DNA from: Spirogloea muscicola
Lineage: Eukaryota; Streptophyta; Zygnematophyceae; Spirogloeales; Spirogloeaceae
Reading direction: 5' to 3'
Assembly (NCBI GenBank): GCA_009602725.1
Contig: WELB01000111.1
Location: forward strand, 431,112 to 463,128
Length of the DNA: 32,017 nt
A program made the translations under genes and the position numbers. A model generated the notes under the pieces. That model did not search any database, was not told where the DNA came from, and saw only the letters and a list, made by a program, of their open reading frames with translations. Of the stretch, positions 21,073-28,540 are shown in pieces; within the stretch, counting starts at the first letter, position 1, and each line of letters starts with the position of its first letter.

Positions 21073-21098
21073 TTGTCCATTCTTTCTGGGCTGGCTTT
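21073..21098 (-). repeat. Host dispersed-repeat core inside the virus-like block (copy 5)
   Basis: 26 bases identical to 206-231 in the host half. The neighbouring bases also resemble the other copies: on the minus strand GGGGGCCAGCAAAGCCAGCC resembles GGGGCTGGCAAAGCCAGC at 8830-8847. Such a match between the two halves is unlikely by chance. Confidence 0.75.
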
Positions 21099-21252
21099 GC
21101 TGGCCCCCTTTTTTATGAGCTAGCACTTTCGTTTACAGCCAGCGCCTAATTTTAAAGAGGACTTCTTCCCCTTCAAAAGCACAGAACCCACGCACCTATC
21201 ACATGTTCTATTCTTTCTTGTGCATCCTCCGGAACATGCCAGCAAGACCTGA

Positions 21253-21310
21253 TATGGCTTTAATGAGACGTGGGTACGCTCGACTATACCCACGTCTCAT
21301 TAAAGCCATA
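21253..21310. repeat. Perfect hairpin, 24-bp arms, 10-base loop
   Basis: Left arm 21253-21276 (starts TATGGCTTTAATGAG), right arm 21287-21310, fully complementary. The loop is CGCTCGACTA. It lies between two same-strand viral genes, too far from either stop codon to be a plain terminator. Confidence 0.95.
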
Positions 21311-21349
21311 GAACATAGCCAATTAACCCATTATATGAGCCCCACTTAA

Positions 21350-21381
21350 TGCAATAGTGGGTACACTTCACCACTATTGCA
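21350..21381. repeat. Hairpin, 11-bp arms, 10-base loop
   Basis: Arms TGCAATAGTGG (21350-21360) and CCACTATTGCA (21371-21381) are fully complementary, with loop GTACACTTCA. It starts 40 bases after the larger hairpin ends; both have 10-base loops. Confidence 0.9.
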
Positions 21382-21668
21382 AATAAGATATCTATTCAAT
21401 TTATTAAAAACATGCTAATATAAGTCCTTATTCAGAAGGGATTACCATTAGTCACTCTTTTTATAAATTGATGCGCAAGTATCTATGCGCTAATTAGTGC
21501 ATATAATCTCAATATCTCCTTGCCTACGCTGTGTCTAAGTATAGGAGAACGCAAGGCGCGGGGCATTCACAGATATACACCTTGAAGGTAAGTCAGTAGA
21601 GAGTCACTGCGTGCTAATGTGATCTTATAATAAATGAGCTAAGGATAACTATCGACCTAACAACGACA

Positions 21669-22541
21669 ATGGATACACATTACAACACACGATCTGGGCA
21701 GACCCCAAGTCGCAAATTGCAGAGCCCTTCACAACTTCCCAATCGAGCTAGTGAATTCTTTCCCATACACAGGAGGTCTCTAAATATCACGTACGAGAGC
21801 GTTGATGACTCAGTAAAGCTACTTGAGATGCTACCAGATAACATAGGCGCAGAAGAGCACCTGTTTGTAAAAGACCTCTCAAGAGACGATCTGCTATTAG
21901 TAGAGCACAGAGAAGACATCTTAAGCAAGTTATCGGACAATGAGAAGACACTAGCATTGTACTTGTGTAAAGTAATACAGAATGACCCTTTAACAACAGG
22001 TGTACGCGAGAGTCTGACAGATTCTTTAGTAAATCTAATACTCACTGATATGCGATTTAACAAGTACCCGTTCATCCTAAATTTACAGCCAGATTATTGC
22101 TTCCAAATATTGGGAAATAAGGTCTCAGCTAGACCTGAGTTTAGCATCGAGATTAACAGGAGTGTGCTGTGCTTTGATGAAGACAAGCATTTCCACTCAA
22201 TCAGCTCAACTACAGAATATGGTGAATCACAGATAGCAGCAGAAGTGCTTGCGTGTGCGTTTACAAACTTTGACAGACCTGATAGCTCAACTCAGGGTAG
22301 AGGGGAAGAGATATTCGCTATAAGGGTAATAGGAACGAGGTTTACATTTTACAAATGTGCTGTGAGCGAAGAATATTGTAGGTCGCTTAATGAAGGGTTC
22401 CCTACAGACAAACTTACAATATACAGATATCCGATGCCAGAAAGAGATACTGTATATGGATATGACTATGCAGATAAGAGACATAGACGTGAGATAGTAG
22501 ATCTCCTGTTGCGCCTAAGAGAGCATATAAAAGAGGTGTAG
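21669..22541 (+). CDS. PD-(D/E)XK nuclease-like protein of viral/eukaryotic accessory type
   Basis: 290 aa, complete frame from the first ATG, no signal peptide. The central part carries the pattern of a restriction-like nuclease fold: Glu157 in ARPEFSI, Glu171-Asp-Lys173 in CFDEDKH at the end of a hydrophobic strand, then EYGESQIAAEVLACAF, with Glu186 and Gln188 in the next helix. This 'EDK...GE.Q...E.L' arrangement is seen in nuclease-like domains of giant viruses, Crinkler-type effectors and fungal or oomycete accessory proteins. The N-terminal third is polar and may be an adaptor region. Activity is inferred only. The gene ends 24 bases before copy B of the 247-bp repeat. Confidence 0.5.
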   Translation: MDTHYNTRSGQTPSRKLQSPSQLPNRASEFFPIHRRSLNITYESVDDSVKLLEMLPDNIGAEEHLFVKDLSRDDLLLVEHREDILSKLSDNEKTLALYLCKVIQNDPLTTGVRESLTDSLVNLILTDMRFNKYPFILNLQPDYCFQILGNKVSARPEFSIEINRSVLCFDEDKHFHSISSTTEYGESQIAAEVLACAFTNFDRPDSSTQGRGEEIFAIRVIGTRFTFYKCAVSEEYCRSLNEGFPTDKLTIYRYPMPERDTVYGYDYADKRHRREIVDLLLRLREHIKEV

Positions 22542-22565
22542 ATCCTACATGACATCTTATTGCAA

Positions 22566-22812
22566 CTTAGAGCGCACTACAGCAGGCACAAGACGCTTGA
22601 ATATAGACTGGAGGAAGCTGATGAGTCAGCGCCTTTTTGCTGTGTACCATCACAAGTATATTACTACTGACTCATTCTACTGATCTAATCGCCACGTCAT
22701 ATTAAGCCAAGTTTAAGGGTCAGTCGATTTCTATTTATTGCTTTTAAGAAGCCATACAGATTTCTCAAGAATACCTGGATCCATGTGATATTGCAGCAAG
22801 CAGGTATCCATG
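22566..22812 (+). repeat. 247-bp direct repeat, copy B
   Basis: Nearly identical to 17657-17903. Here the ~39-codon C-terminal coding segment lacks an upstream gene, so it is a displaced fragment. It ends at the same base (CCATG), after which the flanks differ. Confidence 0.95.
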
Positions 22813-22969
22813 GGAGACACAGTAGAGCCCATATTGTGCAGAGGGCATTATGTTGTCAATAAGACGATCTTAGCATTTAACAACTCAGTTTGATATAGAC
22901 ACTTCTAGAGCGTGGCAGAAACCTAGCCTTGGATTGTATGCGTCTATTGTATACGAGGATTTCCAACTA

Positions 22970-23245
22970 TTAAGGTATCTGTTGTAACAATTTTGCTTTC
23001 TGTGAACTTAATGAATCTGTTGCATCAACATATACGGTGCTACATCGTATCCCTTTTGACGAGCGTGCTAAGTCAAAAGCCAACCTAAAATCGGAGTTTC
23101 CTGCGTTTGTTACAGTAAAACTTTGGTAATTACCGTTAACAAACAATTGCTGAAATGGCAGACTTATAACCCCAGGTTCTGAGAATGTCTTACAGAACAT
23201 GCATGTAAATGTGAGTAGAACTGCAATTACCTTCATCTTTGTCAT
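22970..23245 (-). CDS. Small secreted protein of unknown function
   Basis: The frame opens at 23284 (104 codons), but the ATG at 23245 is the better start. It gives a typical signal peptide (MTKMKVIAVLLTFTCMFC) and about 91 residues in all. The mature part (SLPFQQLFVNGNYQSFTVTN, then FRLAFDLARSS) looks like a small beta-rich domain. No family recognised. It is on the opposite strand to its neighbours and could be intact. Confidence 0.5.
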   Translation of the reverse strand: MTKMKVIAVLLTFTCMFCKTFSEPGVISLPFQQLFVNGNYQSFTVTNAGNSDFRLAFDLARSSKGIRCSTVYVDATDSLSSQKAKLLQQIP

Positions 23246-23339
23246 TGCAAGAGACACACATAAAGTAAAGTTTAGAGCATACAATTCAATTTTTAAAGAA
23301 CTACTCGATAGGTCTTACGTATATGCTTTATCGTGTTGA

Positions 23340-23528
23340 CGTGCTCGGGCGAATTGGTCGCACATTGATATGATTGCGAACATTGTGACACCCAAATGGT
23401 ACGAGATAGTATACACAGAAGTGTGCAGAGAAGCAAACAGAGATTGCTGTGTCAATTACAGTAATGCGAATAGGTCGACACGCTGTGTTATAAAGCATAT
23501 AATGTGTATAGAGAGAGATGGTGTGTAG
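23340..23528 (+). pseudogene. Remnant of the viral Cys-rich C-terminal module
   Basis: A start-less frame that reads RANWSHIDMIANI near its beginning and NRDCCVNYSNANRS, then VIKHIMCIERDGV, at its end. Both halves resemble the C-terminus of the module seen on the minus strand at about 28718-28907 (RGCCDDFSRANRSHIDVIANI, then CVEELVGV). It looks like parts of two copies fused and cut at the front. The short ATG frame at 23626 (MRRLLLCAIFLTATL then stop) downstream looks like an orphan signal peptide. Confidence 0.5.
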
Positions 23529-23894
23529 AAGAGCACGCTGAGTACGCTCCATTTATTTATTAGACGTCGTCAAAGACAGTCAACTCACAAGCCATTGCCT
23601 AAGAAGAGTTTCTTACATCAGCGCATGAGACGGCTGTTGTTATGTGCTATCTTTTTGACGGCTACTCTTTAGAAGATCTTGTGATAATGCATAATATGTG
23701 CGCCTGGTATGGCTGTTTACAACATGATCTATTGAGCGACGTCATCCATAGTTTTTAAAAAGAAAGTGCCTTACAAGCCTTGCTGTATATTGCCATATCT
23801 GCTCCGTCTTTAGATGTTCTTAACAAAGGAAAAGCCGTTGCCGTCTCCTTGAAGTTAGCAGTATTTTTGCACAGGCGTGAATATATGCAACAAA
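23529..23894. other. Gap, no gene recognised
   Basis: AT-rich, many stops in all frames. Besides the orphan signal-peptide-like frame near 23626 nothing can be supported. Confidence 0.4.
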
Positions 23895-24256
23895 TTATTG
23901 CCCTCTATTTTTGCATTGGTCGTCCGCATATAATCTGTGCCCTTCACTAAAGTGTGAACGTGCTGGCGATTCTAGCACGCTTAACGATGTGCCGTTGATA
24001 TTTACACTTATTGGATTCCCTTCCAAAAGCGCTAAACGTGTCGCTGCAAAGGTACGTTGGTGTCTATTATCATATGGACATTCCTCATCCTTGATGAACC
24101 CACGGCTACTTTTAGAGAGGCAAAGAGCCGGTTGTGTGGTCCCCATATGATTCCACGGATGTCCTTGGCTACAGAGTCATCCGCACATCCGCTTAGATAT
24201 GGGATTCCTAAGCCTGCAGATATGGTCTCGGGCGTTAACGTCTGTGAGCAATACAT
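23895..24256 (-). pseudogene. Decayed viral frame on the minus strand
   Basis: Two overlapping minus-strand frames (24032-24256 and 23895-24146) read as successive parts of one protein after a frameshift near 24050-24070. The first carries GIIWGPHNRLFASLKVAVGS, the second RTFAATRLALLEGNPISVNI. A third frame running leftward into the region ends DVNARDHICRLRNPISKRMCG. No family recognised; the shift suggests decay or a base error. Confidence 0.35.
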
Positions 24257-24518
24257 CGAACTCTAGAGGGTGCGTCAAACATATCTGTGAACGGTAATAC
24301 CTTAAGACAGCGCAACATATCACAGGTATTCTGTGGCTATTGTTAAGTTCTGAGTAAGCTGAGTAAGTTGTCGACTTACTCAAATTGAAGATGGCAGTCT
24401 CATGCGCGTTGAATGTCGATGGCATGCAGGTAAGAGCAGCAAGAAGCCTGTATTTGAAGGGGAGCAATCTAGAGACCCCATTCATCTTCATAACAGGCCA
24501 GAGCACGCAGTTAGCACC

Positions 24519-24618
24519 AACGTGGTGAGCTTGCAGTTGGCTTCTGGGAATGGGATGCTTGCAGACCCTTAGGGGGGCACCAACGTGGTGAGCTTGCAGT
24601 TGGCTTCTGGGAATGGGC
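24519..24618. repeat. 42-bp direct repeat, two copies 16 bases apart
   Basis: Both copies start GCACCAACGTGGTGAGCTTG and end CTTCTGGGAATGGG. The second copy runs straight into the GC-rich hairpin at 24615-24660. Confidence 0.9.
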
Positions 24619-24660
24619 TGCGCTCGAGGTCGAGCGCAGCCTCGACCTCGAGCGCAGCCC
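24615..24660. repeat. Perfect GC-rich hairpin, 20-bp arms, 6-base loop
   Basis: Left arm 24615-24634, loop CGCAGC, right arm 24641-24660, fully complementary. Each arm contains CTCGAG. The loop equals part of the arm, so it may have arisen as a fold-back duplication. Confidence 0.95.
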
Positions 24661-24847
24661 CGGCTCACCTGACGCTGCGGTTGCTAGATATTCAGCGACT
24701 TATGAGTTATCTATCAAGTTACTGGTCCAAGAGGACAAGAGCCACAACTGTTGGAACTCGTAGCCAAAGCCGTAACCGTATCCCAGGGGAACACCAGAAT
24801 ATACAAGCTACCTTTATCGGATACACGTAAGATCCGGACTCACCGTC

Positions 24848-25987
24848 ATGAAGTACACTGCCAATAAACACGCAAGGTACGTTGCAGAGTGTTACGAATC
24901 CTTTAGGGCATTGTACAGAGAGGTCATCGCTTATTTACGATCACGACATTTGCGCAACACCGTTAGGCCCTTGCGTAAACAGGGATTGTGCAGTATTGTG
25001 CGGAGTATTTAGGCAAGGACCTGTCACGAATTCACTAAGATTCTTGACCGCAGCGCTAAGCAGCATGCAATTGTGCTCACGAAGCAGTGCACGTCTATAA
25101 GTCCCTGTTTCAGAGGATATGTCGTAAACTTGATGGTTCTAGCTGTACTTGTGCTCCCAATAAGATGTTGCCAACAAGGAGCCTGATAAGCCCGCGGCAG
25201 CTTCCAGTGATTTTAGGGAAATAGACACCACATCGTGTATCAAGATCCCGCACGATATGAAAGGATAGCTGGATGTTGTGATGACGACAATATGTAGCAC
25301 AGAAAAGACATATGCTATTGCGCTGGACCATGTTGTAGCAAACGAGTCTGTAGTTAGAGGCACAGAAGAGTCTAGGACAGACACGTTAGTTGACTATATA
25401 CTGCGTGGTGTAGGGTTAGCAGCGTACCCATACAAGTGGTGTATGATTTTGGAATAGCATGAAGAATGTGAGCATCAGATTGCCCTGTACAAACTACTCT
25501 GTTGATCCCATAATATGCAATAAGAGTTATTGGGACCAATACCTTGTCTCGCTCGGTAATGGCTTTCCAGAGACAGAGATGGTGATACTAAGAAAAGGCG
25601 GTCCCAGGATTTGACTACAAGGAGCCAAACCAAAGGGTGCGGGTATCTTACGAGACAGCATTGCAGACGCTCTTAAAAGGCTTGCAATGTAGGTGGCACT
25701 GATTTATGTGCAATACGGCGACAAATTAGCAAGCTCATAATTACGACGGACTGGTCTAACTCGATGAAAGATATTGGCAGGCTAGAACAGATGTATGTAA
25801 CACAACATGGATGGCAGTATCTGCAATAACTCTAGGACCATCAGGAGAATGGTAAAAGAGGGAAGGACCCATCTATCTAACAAGAGCTCTGGCAGATTTA
25901 ACCATATTATGCAATAGCATACCAAAGCCTTGTAATGTGCTACCACAGTTGTACGAGCATGTACGACTTGTGATAATCTTCCGTTAA
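24848..25987 (+). pseudogene. Decayed viral coding stretch with in-frame stops and frameshifts
   Basis: On the plus strand, reading frames follow each other but are repeatedly interrupted. 24848-25186 has 113 codons with one TAG at codon 55. 25165-25440 has one internal TAG. 25459-25692 has 78 codons from ATG (MKNVSIRLPCTNYSV) with one TGA at codon 52. An overlapping frame ends at 25829 with MKDIGRLEQMYVTQHGWQYL. 25762-25987 carries one TAA, then GPIYLTRALADLTILCNSIP. Such a chain of same-strand frames suggests one or several former genes under decay. I recognise no family. Sequencing errors could cause the shifts but not all of the stops. Confidence 0.45.
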
Positions 25988-25995
25988 ATGGCACA

Positions 25996-26250
25996 ATGCT
26001 TATCAAAGGACCTTACAAAAAGCCCATCGCTTGTTTTGTACATCACATTATCACTAACCAAGGCCTTGGTGAGATCTATCAGCATGGCTTTTTCGTCATC
26101 AGGCCTACATTACTTCTTGATAAAGCTGCAATGATAGAGGCCTTTGTCAAAGCTAACAACGTCTGCGGCTGCTCGTCTACGTATTCCTCACAACACAGGA
26201 TGATCTGTTCTGGAAGCTTTAGCATGGTGCGGAAGTATGTGTATCTTTAG
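25996..26250 (+). CDS. Hypothetical frame crossing the palindrome (copy 2)
   Basis: 84 codons from ATG. The palindrome half-copy translates as TNQGLGEIYQ within it. The downstream part (LLLDKAAMIEAFVKANNVCG) looks protein-like but is not recognised. Given the neighbourhood it may be a fusion of fragments. Confidence 0.25.
   Translation: MLIKGPYKKPIACFVHHIITNQGLGEIYQHGFFVIRPTLLLDKAAMIEAFVKANNVCGCSSTYSSQHRMICSGSFSMVRKYVYL
26057..26070. repeat. Palindrome, copy 2 (14-bp core, one arm diverged)
   Basis: The core ACCAAGGCCTTGGT is intact and the right flank GAGATCTATCAG matches copy 1. The left flank differs, as if one half had been replaced by another sequence. Confidence 0.9.
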
Positions 26251-26312
26251 AGCCGTTTACGAGAATAATCACGCGGCAATGCTAATCAATGTAGCGCACA
26301 CAATTTATAAGG

Positions 26313-26340
26313 AGATCTCACCAAGGCCTTGGTGAGATCT
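26313..26340. repeat. Palindrome, copy 3 (28 bp)
   Basis: Longest copy: the core CACCAAGGCCTTGGTG with AGATCT on both ends, perfect dyad. It is followed by AACAGATG. Confidence 0.95.
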
Positions 26341-26345
26341 AACAG

Positions 26346-26528
26346 ATGTTAGCGCGAGAGATCTTTGCCATGACATATCTACAGCCCATATCTAAGCAGA
26401 CGCAGAGACCATCTGCTGTAGGAGCATCAAACATGATAACAGACACTGGCTCATCGCAGACATATCCTTTGATAGGGTGTGAATATAGAGATCGCACAGA
26501 CTTCTTCAACAAGAGGGGCACAAAATAA
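26346..26528 (+). pseudogene. Fragmentary frame partly shared with 29141-29235
   Basis: 60 codons (MLAREIFAMTYLQPISKQTQ, then SAVGASNMITDTGSS). From GASNM onward the DNA is repeated near 29.14 kb in a different context. The minus strand of the same stretch is also open (26339-26521). Coding direction and function are unknown. Confidence 0.25.
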
Positions 26529-26678
26529 AGACGACAAATTGAGCAAGAGGTTAACTGCGCAACTGCAGATAAAGAGGCATGGATTATAAGGTTACAGAGG
26601 CCTCGGTATCCTTGGTATTATCGAGCCCTCCTAAGACTCCTGTTGACGATAAGGTGTTGTTTATGGTTGATCCAAGAG
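26420..26678 (+). repeat. About 260-bp direct repeat, copy A
   Basis: Matches 29141-29403 from AGGAGCATCAAACATG to TTGATCCAAGAG, with one small length difference after TTTGATAGG and a few substitutions (for example ATAAGG/ATAAGA). It contains the first ~32 codons of the 641-aa frame; here those codons end shortly after because the sequence diverges (AAAAGAGTATTATAAATTGA). Confidence 0.95.
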
Positions 26679-26788
26679 AAAAGAGTATTATAAATTGACT
26701 CTCGAAAGGTCATGCATGTATCTCTCATTACAATTAGTCACTTTGCAACTATAAAGATTATACGGTTATACACAACATCAAATCTACA

Positions 26789-27256
26789 ATGGATTGGACA
26801 ATCCTTACAATAGCTGTCTATTTGTTGTTAACGCTCGGAAACGTTAACGCAACCGACCACGAGAATAAATGTAACTGGTGGTGTAATGTGATGATAAGAG
26901 CCGATACAGCTTGTGTAGAAAGAAGCTGCCATAATAAAGCTTGCAATGAGACATACTTGATGACTTATAAACCAATATGCCCTAATCATTTAAGTAAGGA
27001 CAGCATGATTACTGATCTTAAAGTACCAACTACAATACATGCTATGCAAAGAAGTGCAGTAAAACCCAGAGGGATGCATCCCAAGAAAAAGCTCAATAAA
27101 GCTAGTCCACCACCTTACAGCTATTTGGGAATCATTAAATGTAGCCGTCTGGACCAATGGGCAAACGACGAACTAGGTGTAGAGAAACGGGCGTACTCAG
27201 CGTTCTCAATTATATATTTTGGCTTATTCTACATCGAATCCGCAAGTTGCATGTAA
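26789..27256 (+). CDS. Secreted Cys-rich protein of unknown function
   Basis: 155 aa starting with a signal peptide (MDWTILTIAVYLLLTLGNVNA). Residues about 23-70 hold at least seven Cys (CNWWCN, ACVERSC, CNETY, ICPNH), a disulfide-rich domain. The rest is basic and low in Cys. No family recognised. The frame 27219-27404 overlaps its end in another phase and reads AKAYDWCKHDTSKWYATNNG. This may be the original C-terminus after a frameshift, or an independent small protein. Confidence 0.5.
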   Translation: MDWTILTIAVYLLLTLGNVNATDHENKCNWWCNVMIRADTACVERSCHNKACNETYLMTYKPICPNHLSKDSMITDLKVPTTIHAMQRSAVKPRGMHPKKKLNKASPPPYSYLGIIKCSRLDQWANDELGVEKRAYSAFSIIYFGLFYIESASCM

Positions 27257-27404
27257 TATGCTCTATTATTCTATAAATACAATATCCAGACTTATAAACG
27301 ATTACGCAAAAGCGTACGATTGGTGTAAACACGACACTTCTAAATGGTATGCAACTAACAATGGTTTGCTGAGTTTAATTGCTGCATACAACCTAAACTG
27401 CTGA
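27219..27404 (+). CDS. Short hypothetical frame overlapping the Cys-rich gene's end
   Basis: 61 codons; a second ATG at 27258 gives 48. The C-terminal part (SRLINDYAKAYDWCKHDTSK) looks protein-like. It could be a continuation of the preceding gene in a shifted frame. A hairpin with 7-bp GC-rich arms lies 30 bases after its stop. Confidence 0.3.
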   Translation: MAYSTSNPQVACNMLYYSINTISRLINDYAKAYDWCKHDTSKWYATNNGLLSLIAAYNLNC

Positions 27405-27970
27405 AACATCCGTACGCTTTAGAGCCGCATAAACAAGGGGCATCTCATAGCCCCTTATAAGATCTTTTAAAATATAACCTGTTCAAAAAGTTTGTACCAG
27501 CAAAGATCATACAGGTAAGAACAGCAAGAAGCCTATATTTGAGGATGCTAACAATTTGCCGCGAAGAGCTGTTGCGATAAAATGCCGGCCATCCGCTATT
27601 TTTAGATTTTTTAGCGGGCACAACATATCTGAGGAGACCTTAGGAGACTTTGGATAAGTGCTGGAACCTGGAGGAAGACGCCGCAGTATAGTGATCGCAC
27701 GGCATCTACGTCAGTTGCCTGCATCCCAAGTCCCGCGCACCCGAGACCAGACCTGAAGCGTCAAGAATAATTAGTTCGGGTTGCTTTTGTATGTCTTATT
27801 AGGTAGTATATTCTCTTTTTTACTGGTTTTAATGTTAGGACATTCCCTAAAGGTTATTATGATATTGTACTCCAAGAGCATCTATAAGTAATGACTGTAC
27901 TCTTGCATCTGATGTAGTGTGATACAGGAGTATTTTTTTATTTTTTCTGCAAGACTATTACATAACCTAT
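27405..27970. other. Gap with hairpin and duplicated short segments
   Basis: Contains the hairpin at 27435-27456, the 38-base segment at 27508-27545 (copy of 24423-24460) and 27632-27667 (copy of 29094-29130, GGAGACC...ACTTTGGATAAGTGCTGG). No gene. The T-rich right end is the downstream flank of the minus-strand membrane protein. Confidence 0.5.
27435..27456. terminator. Possible transcript-end hairpin
   Basis: AAGGGGC and GCCCCTT separated by 8 bases, 30 bases after a stop codon and followed by a T-run (GATCTTTT). Hairpins at 3' ends of transcripts mark polyadenylation sites in mimivirus-like viruses; whether that applies here is inference. Confidence 0.4.
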
Positions 27971-28540
27971 CTATTTTTCCTTTTTTTCAGGTTGTTGTGT
28001 GTTGTTAAATGCTTCCATGTTATCAAATTTGAGCTCATTATATGTTGGTAAAGTAGCATCTGCTTCTCGAGCTATGTCTGTTACCAATACTCGTCTATTT
28101 CTGAGGTTTCTTCCTATGGCAAAAGCTGCGGGTCCAGCAATTATTCCTACAAAAAGAGCAGCCCACATATTAGACGTTATAGTACCACCTATCAACACGT
28201 AAGCTGTAAATACAACAACCGATGCACTTATCACTTTAACTACAAACAGGAATGCCTTCCAACCTGCTTGAAGGATAAGGCTTATGTATCCAAGAGTGAC
28301 CATATTTTCTTCCATTGTGTTCATTGTGCCAGGACTAGGGCATAGCAGTTCGCCCACTCGACAGCCAACAATAAAGCTTCGTACAACCCTTTGTACTACA
28401 GTTACAGATTTTATAAGAAATTCGTTCCACTCCCAGTACATGCTGTTATTTTTTTGCGGTACTGTGACTTGGCGGGACGCCATTAGAGATGCCGTAGTCA
28501 CTTTATTTGCCAAGTGGTCCAGAACTAGAACGTGAGACAT
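27971..28540 (-). CDS. Viral membrane protein with two transmembrane segments
   Basis: 189 codons from 28540. Two hydrophobic stretches are clear: GYISLILQAGWKAFLFVVKV continuing to about SVVVFTAYVLI, and MWAALFVGIIAGPAAFAIG. They are followed by a basic patch (RNLRNRRV) and a polar tail with PTYNEL and a lysine-rich end. This plan suits a small virion-membrane or fusion-complex accessory protein, but no family is recognised. Other possible starts are MASRQVTVPQ and MNTMEENM. The first 60 codons contain Trp/Glu-rich polar sequence and may also be genuine. Confidence 0.5.
   Translation of the reverse strand: MSHVLVLDHLANKVTTASLMASRQVTVPQKNNSMYWEWNEFLIKSVTVVQRVVRSFIVGCRVGELLCPSPGTMNTMEENMVTLGYISLILQAGWKAFLFVVKVISASVVVFTAYVLIGGTITSNMWAALFVGIIAGPAAFAIGRNLRNRRVLVTDIAREADATLPTYNELKFDNMEAFNNTQQPEKKEK

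Larger units (their letters stand above)
20668..21668. other. Gap with host-type repeat and hairpins
   Basis: No convincing gene. A 70-codon minus-strand frame (20806-21018) has no recognisable domain. The host dispersed-repeat core lies at 21073-21098. Two perfect hairpins, at 21253-21310 and 21350-21381, are listed separately. The last ~270 bases are AT-rich and precede the nuclease-like gene, so they may include its promoter. Confidence 0.45.
24257..24847. other. Gap with duplicated segments and a GC-rich hairpin
   Basis: No gene. It contains a 38-base segment (24423-24460) shared with 27508-27545, a 42-base direct repeat (24519-24560 and 24577-24618) and the 46-base hairpin at 24615-24660. 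Base composition jumps to GC-rich around the hairpin. Confidence 0.6.

Noticed and set aside
24848-25987. Stop-codon reassignment in the viral block
   Set aside because: TAG, TGA and TAA all occur as internal stops, while intact neighbours use normal stops, so decay is simpler.
26339-26521. Minus-strand protein opposite the duplicated GASNM segment
   Set aside because: Both strands are open over a short distance and part of the DNA is a duplicated segment; no way to choose a coding strand.
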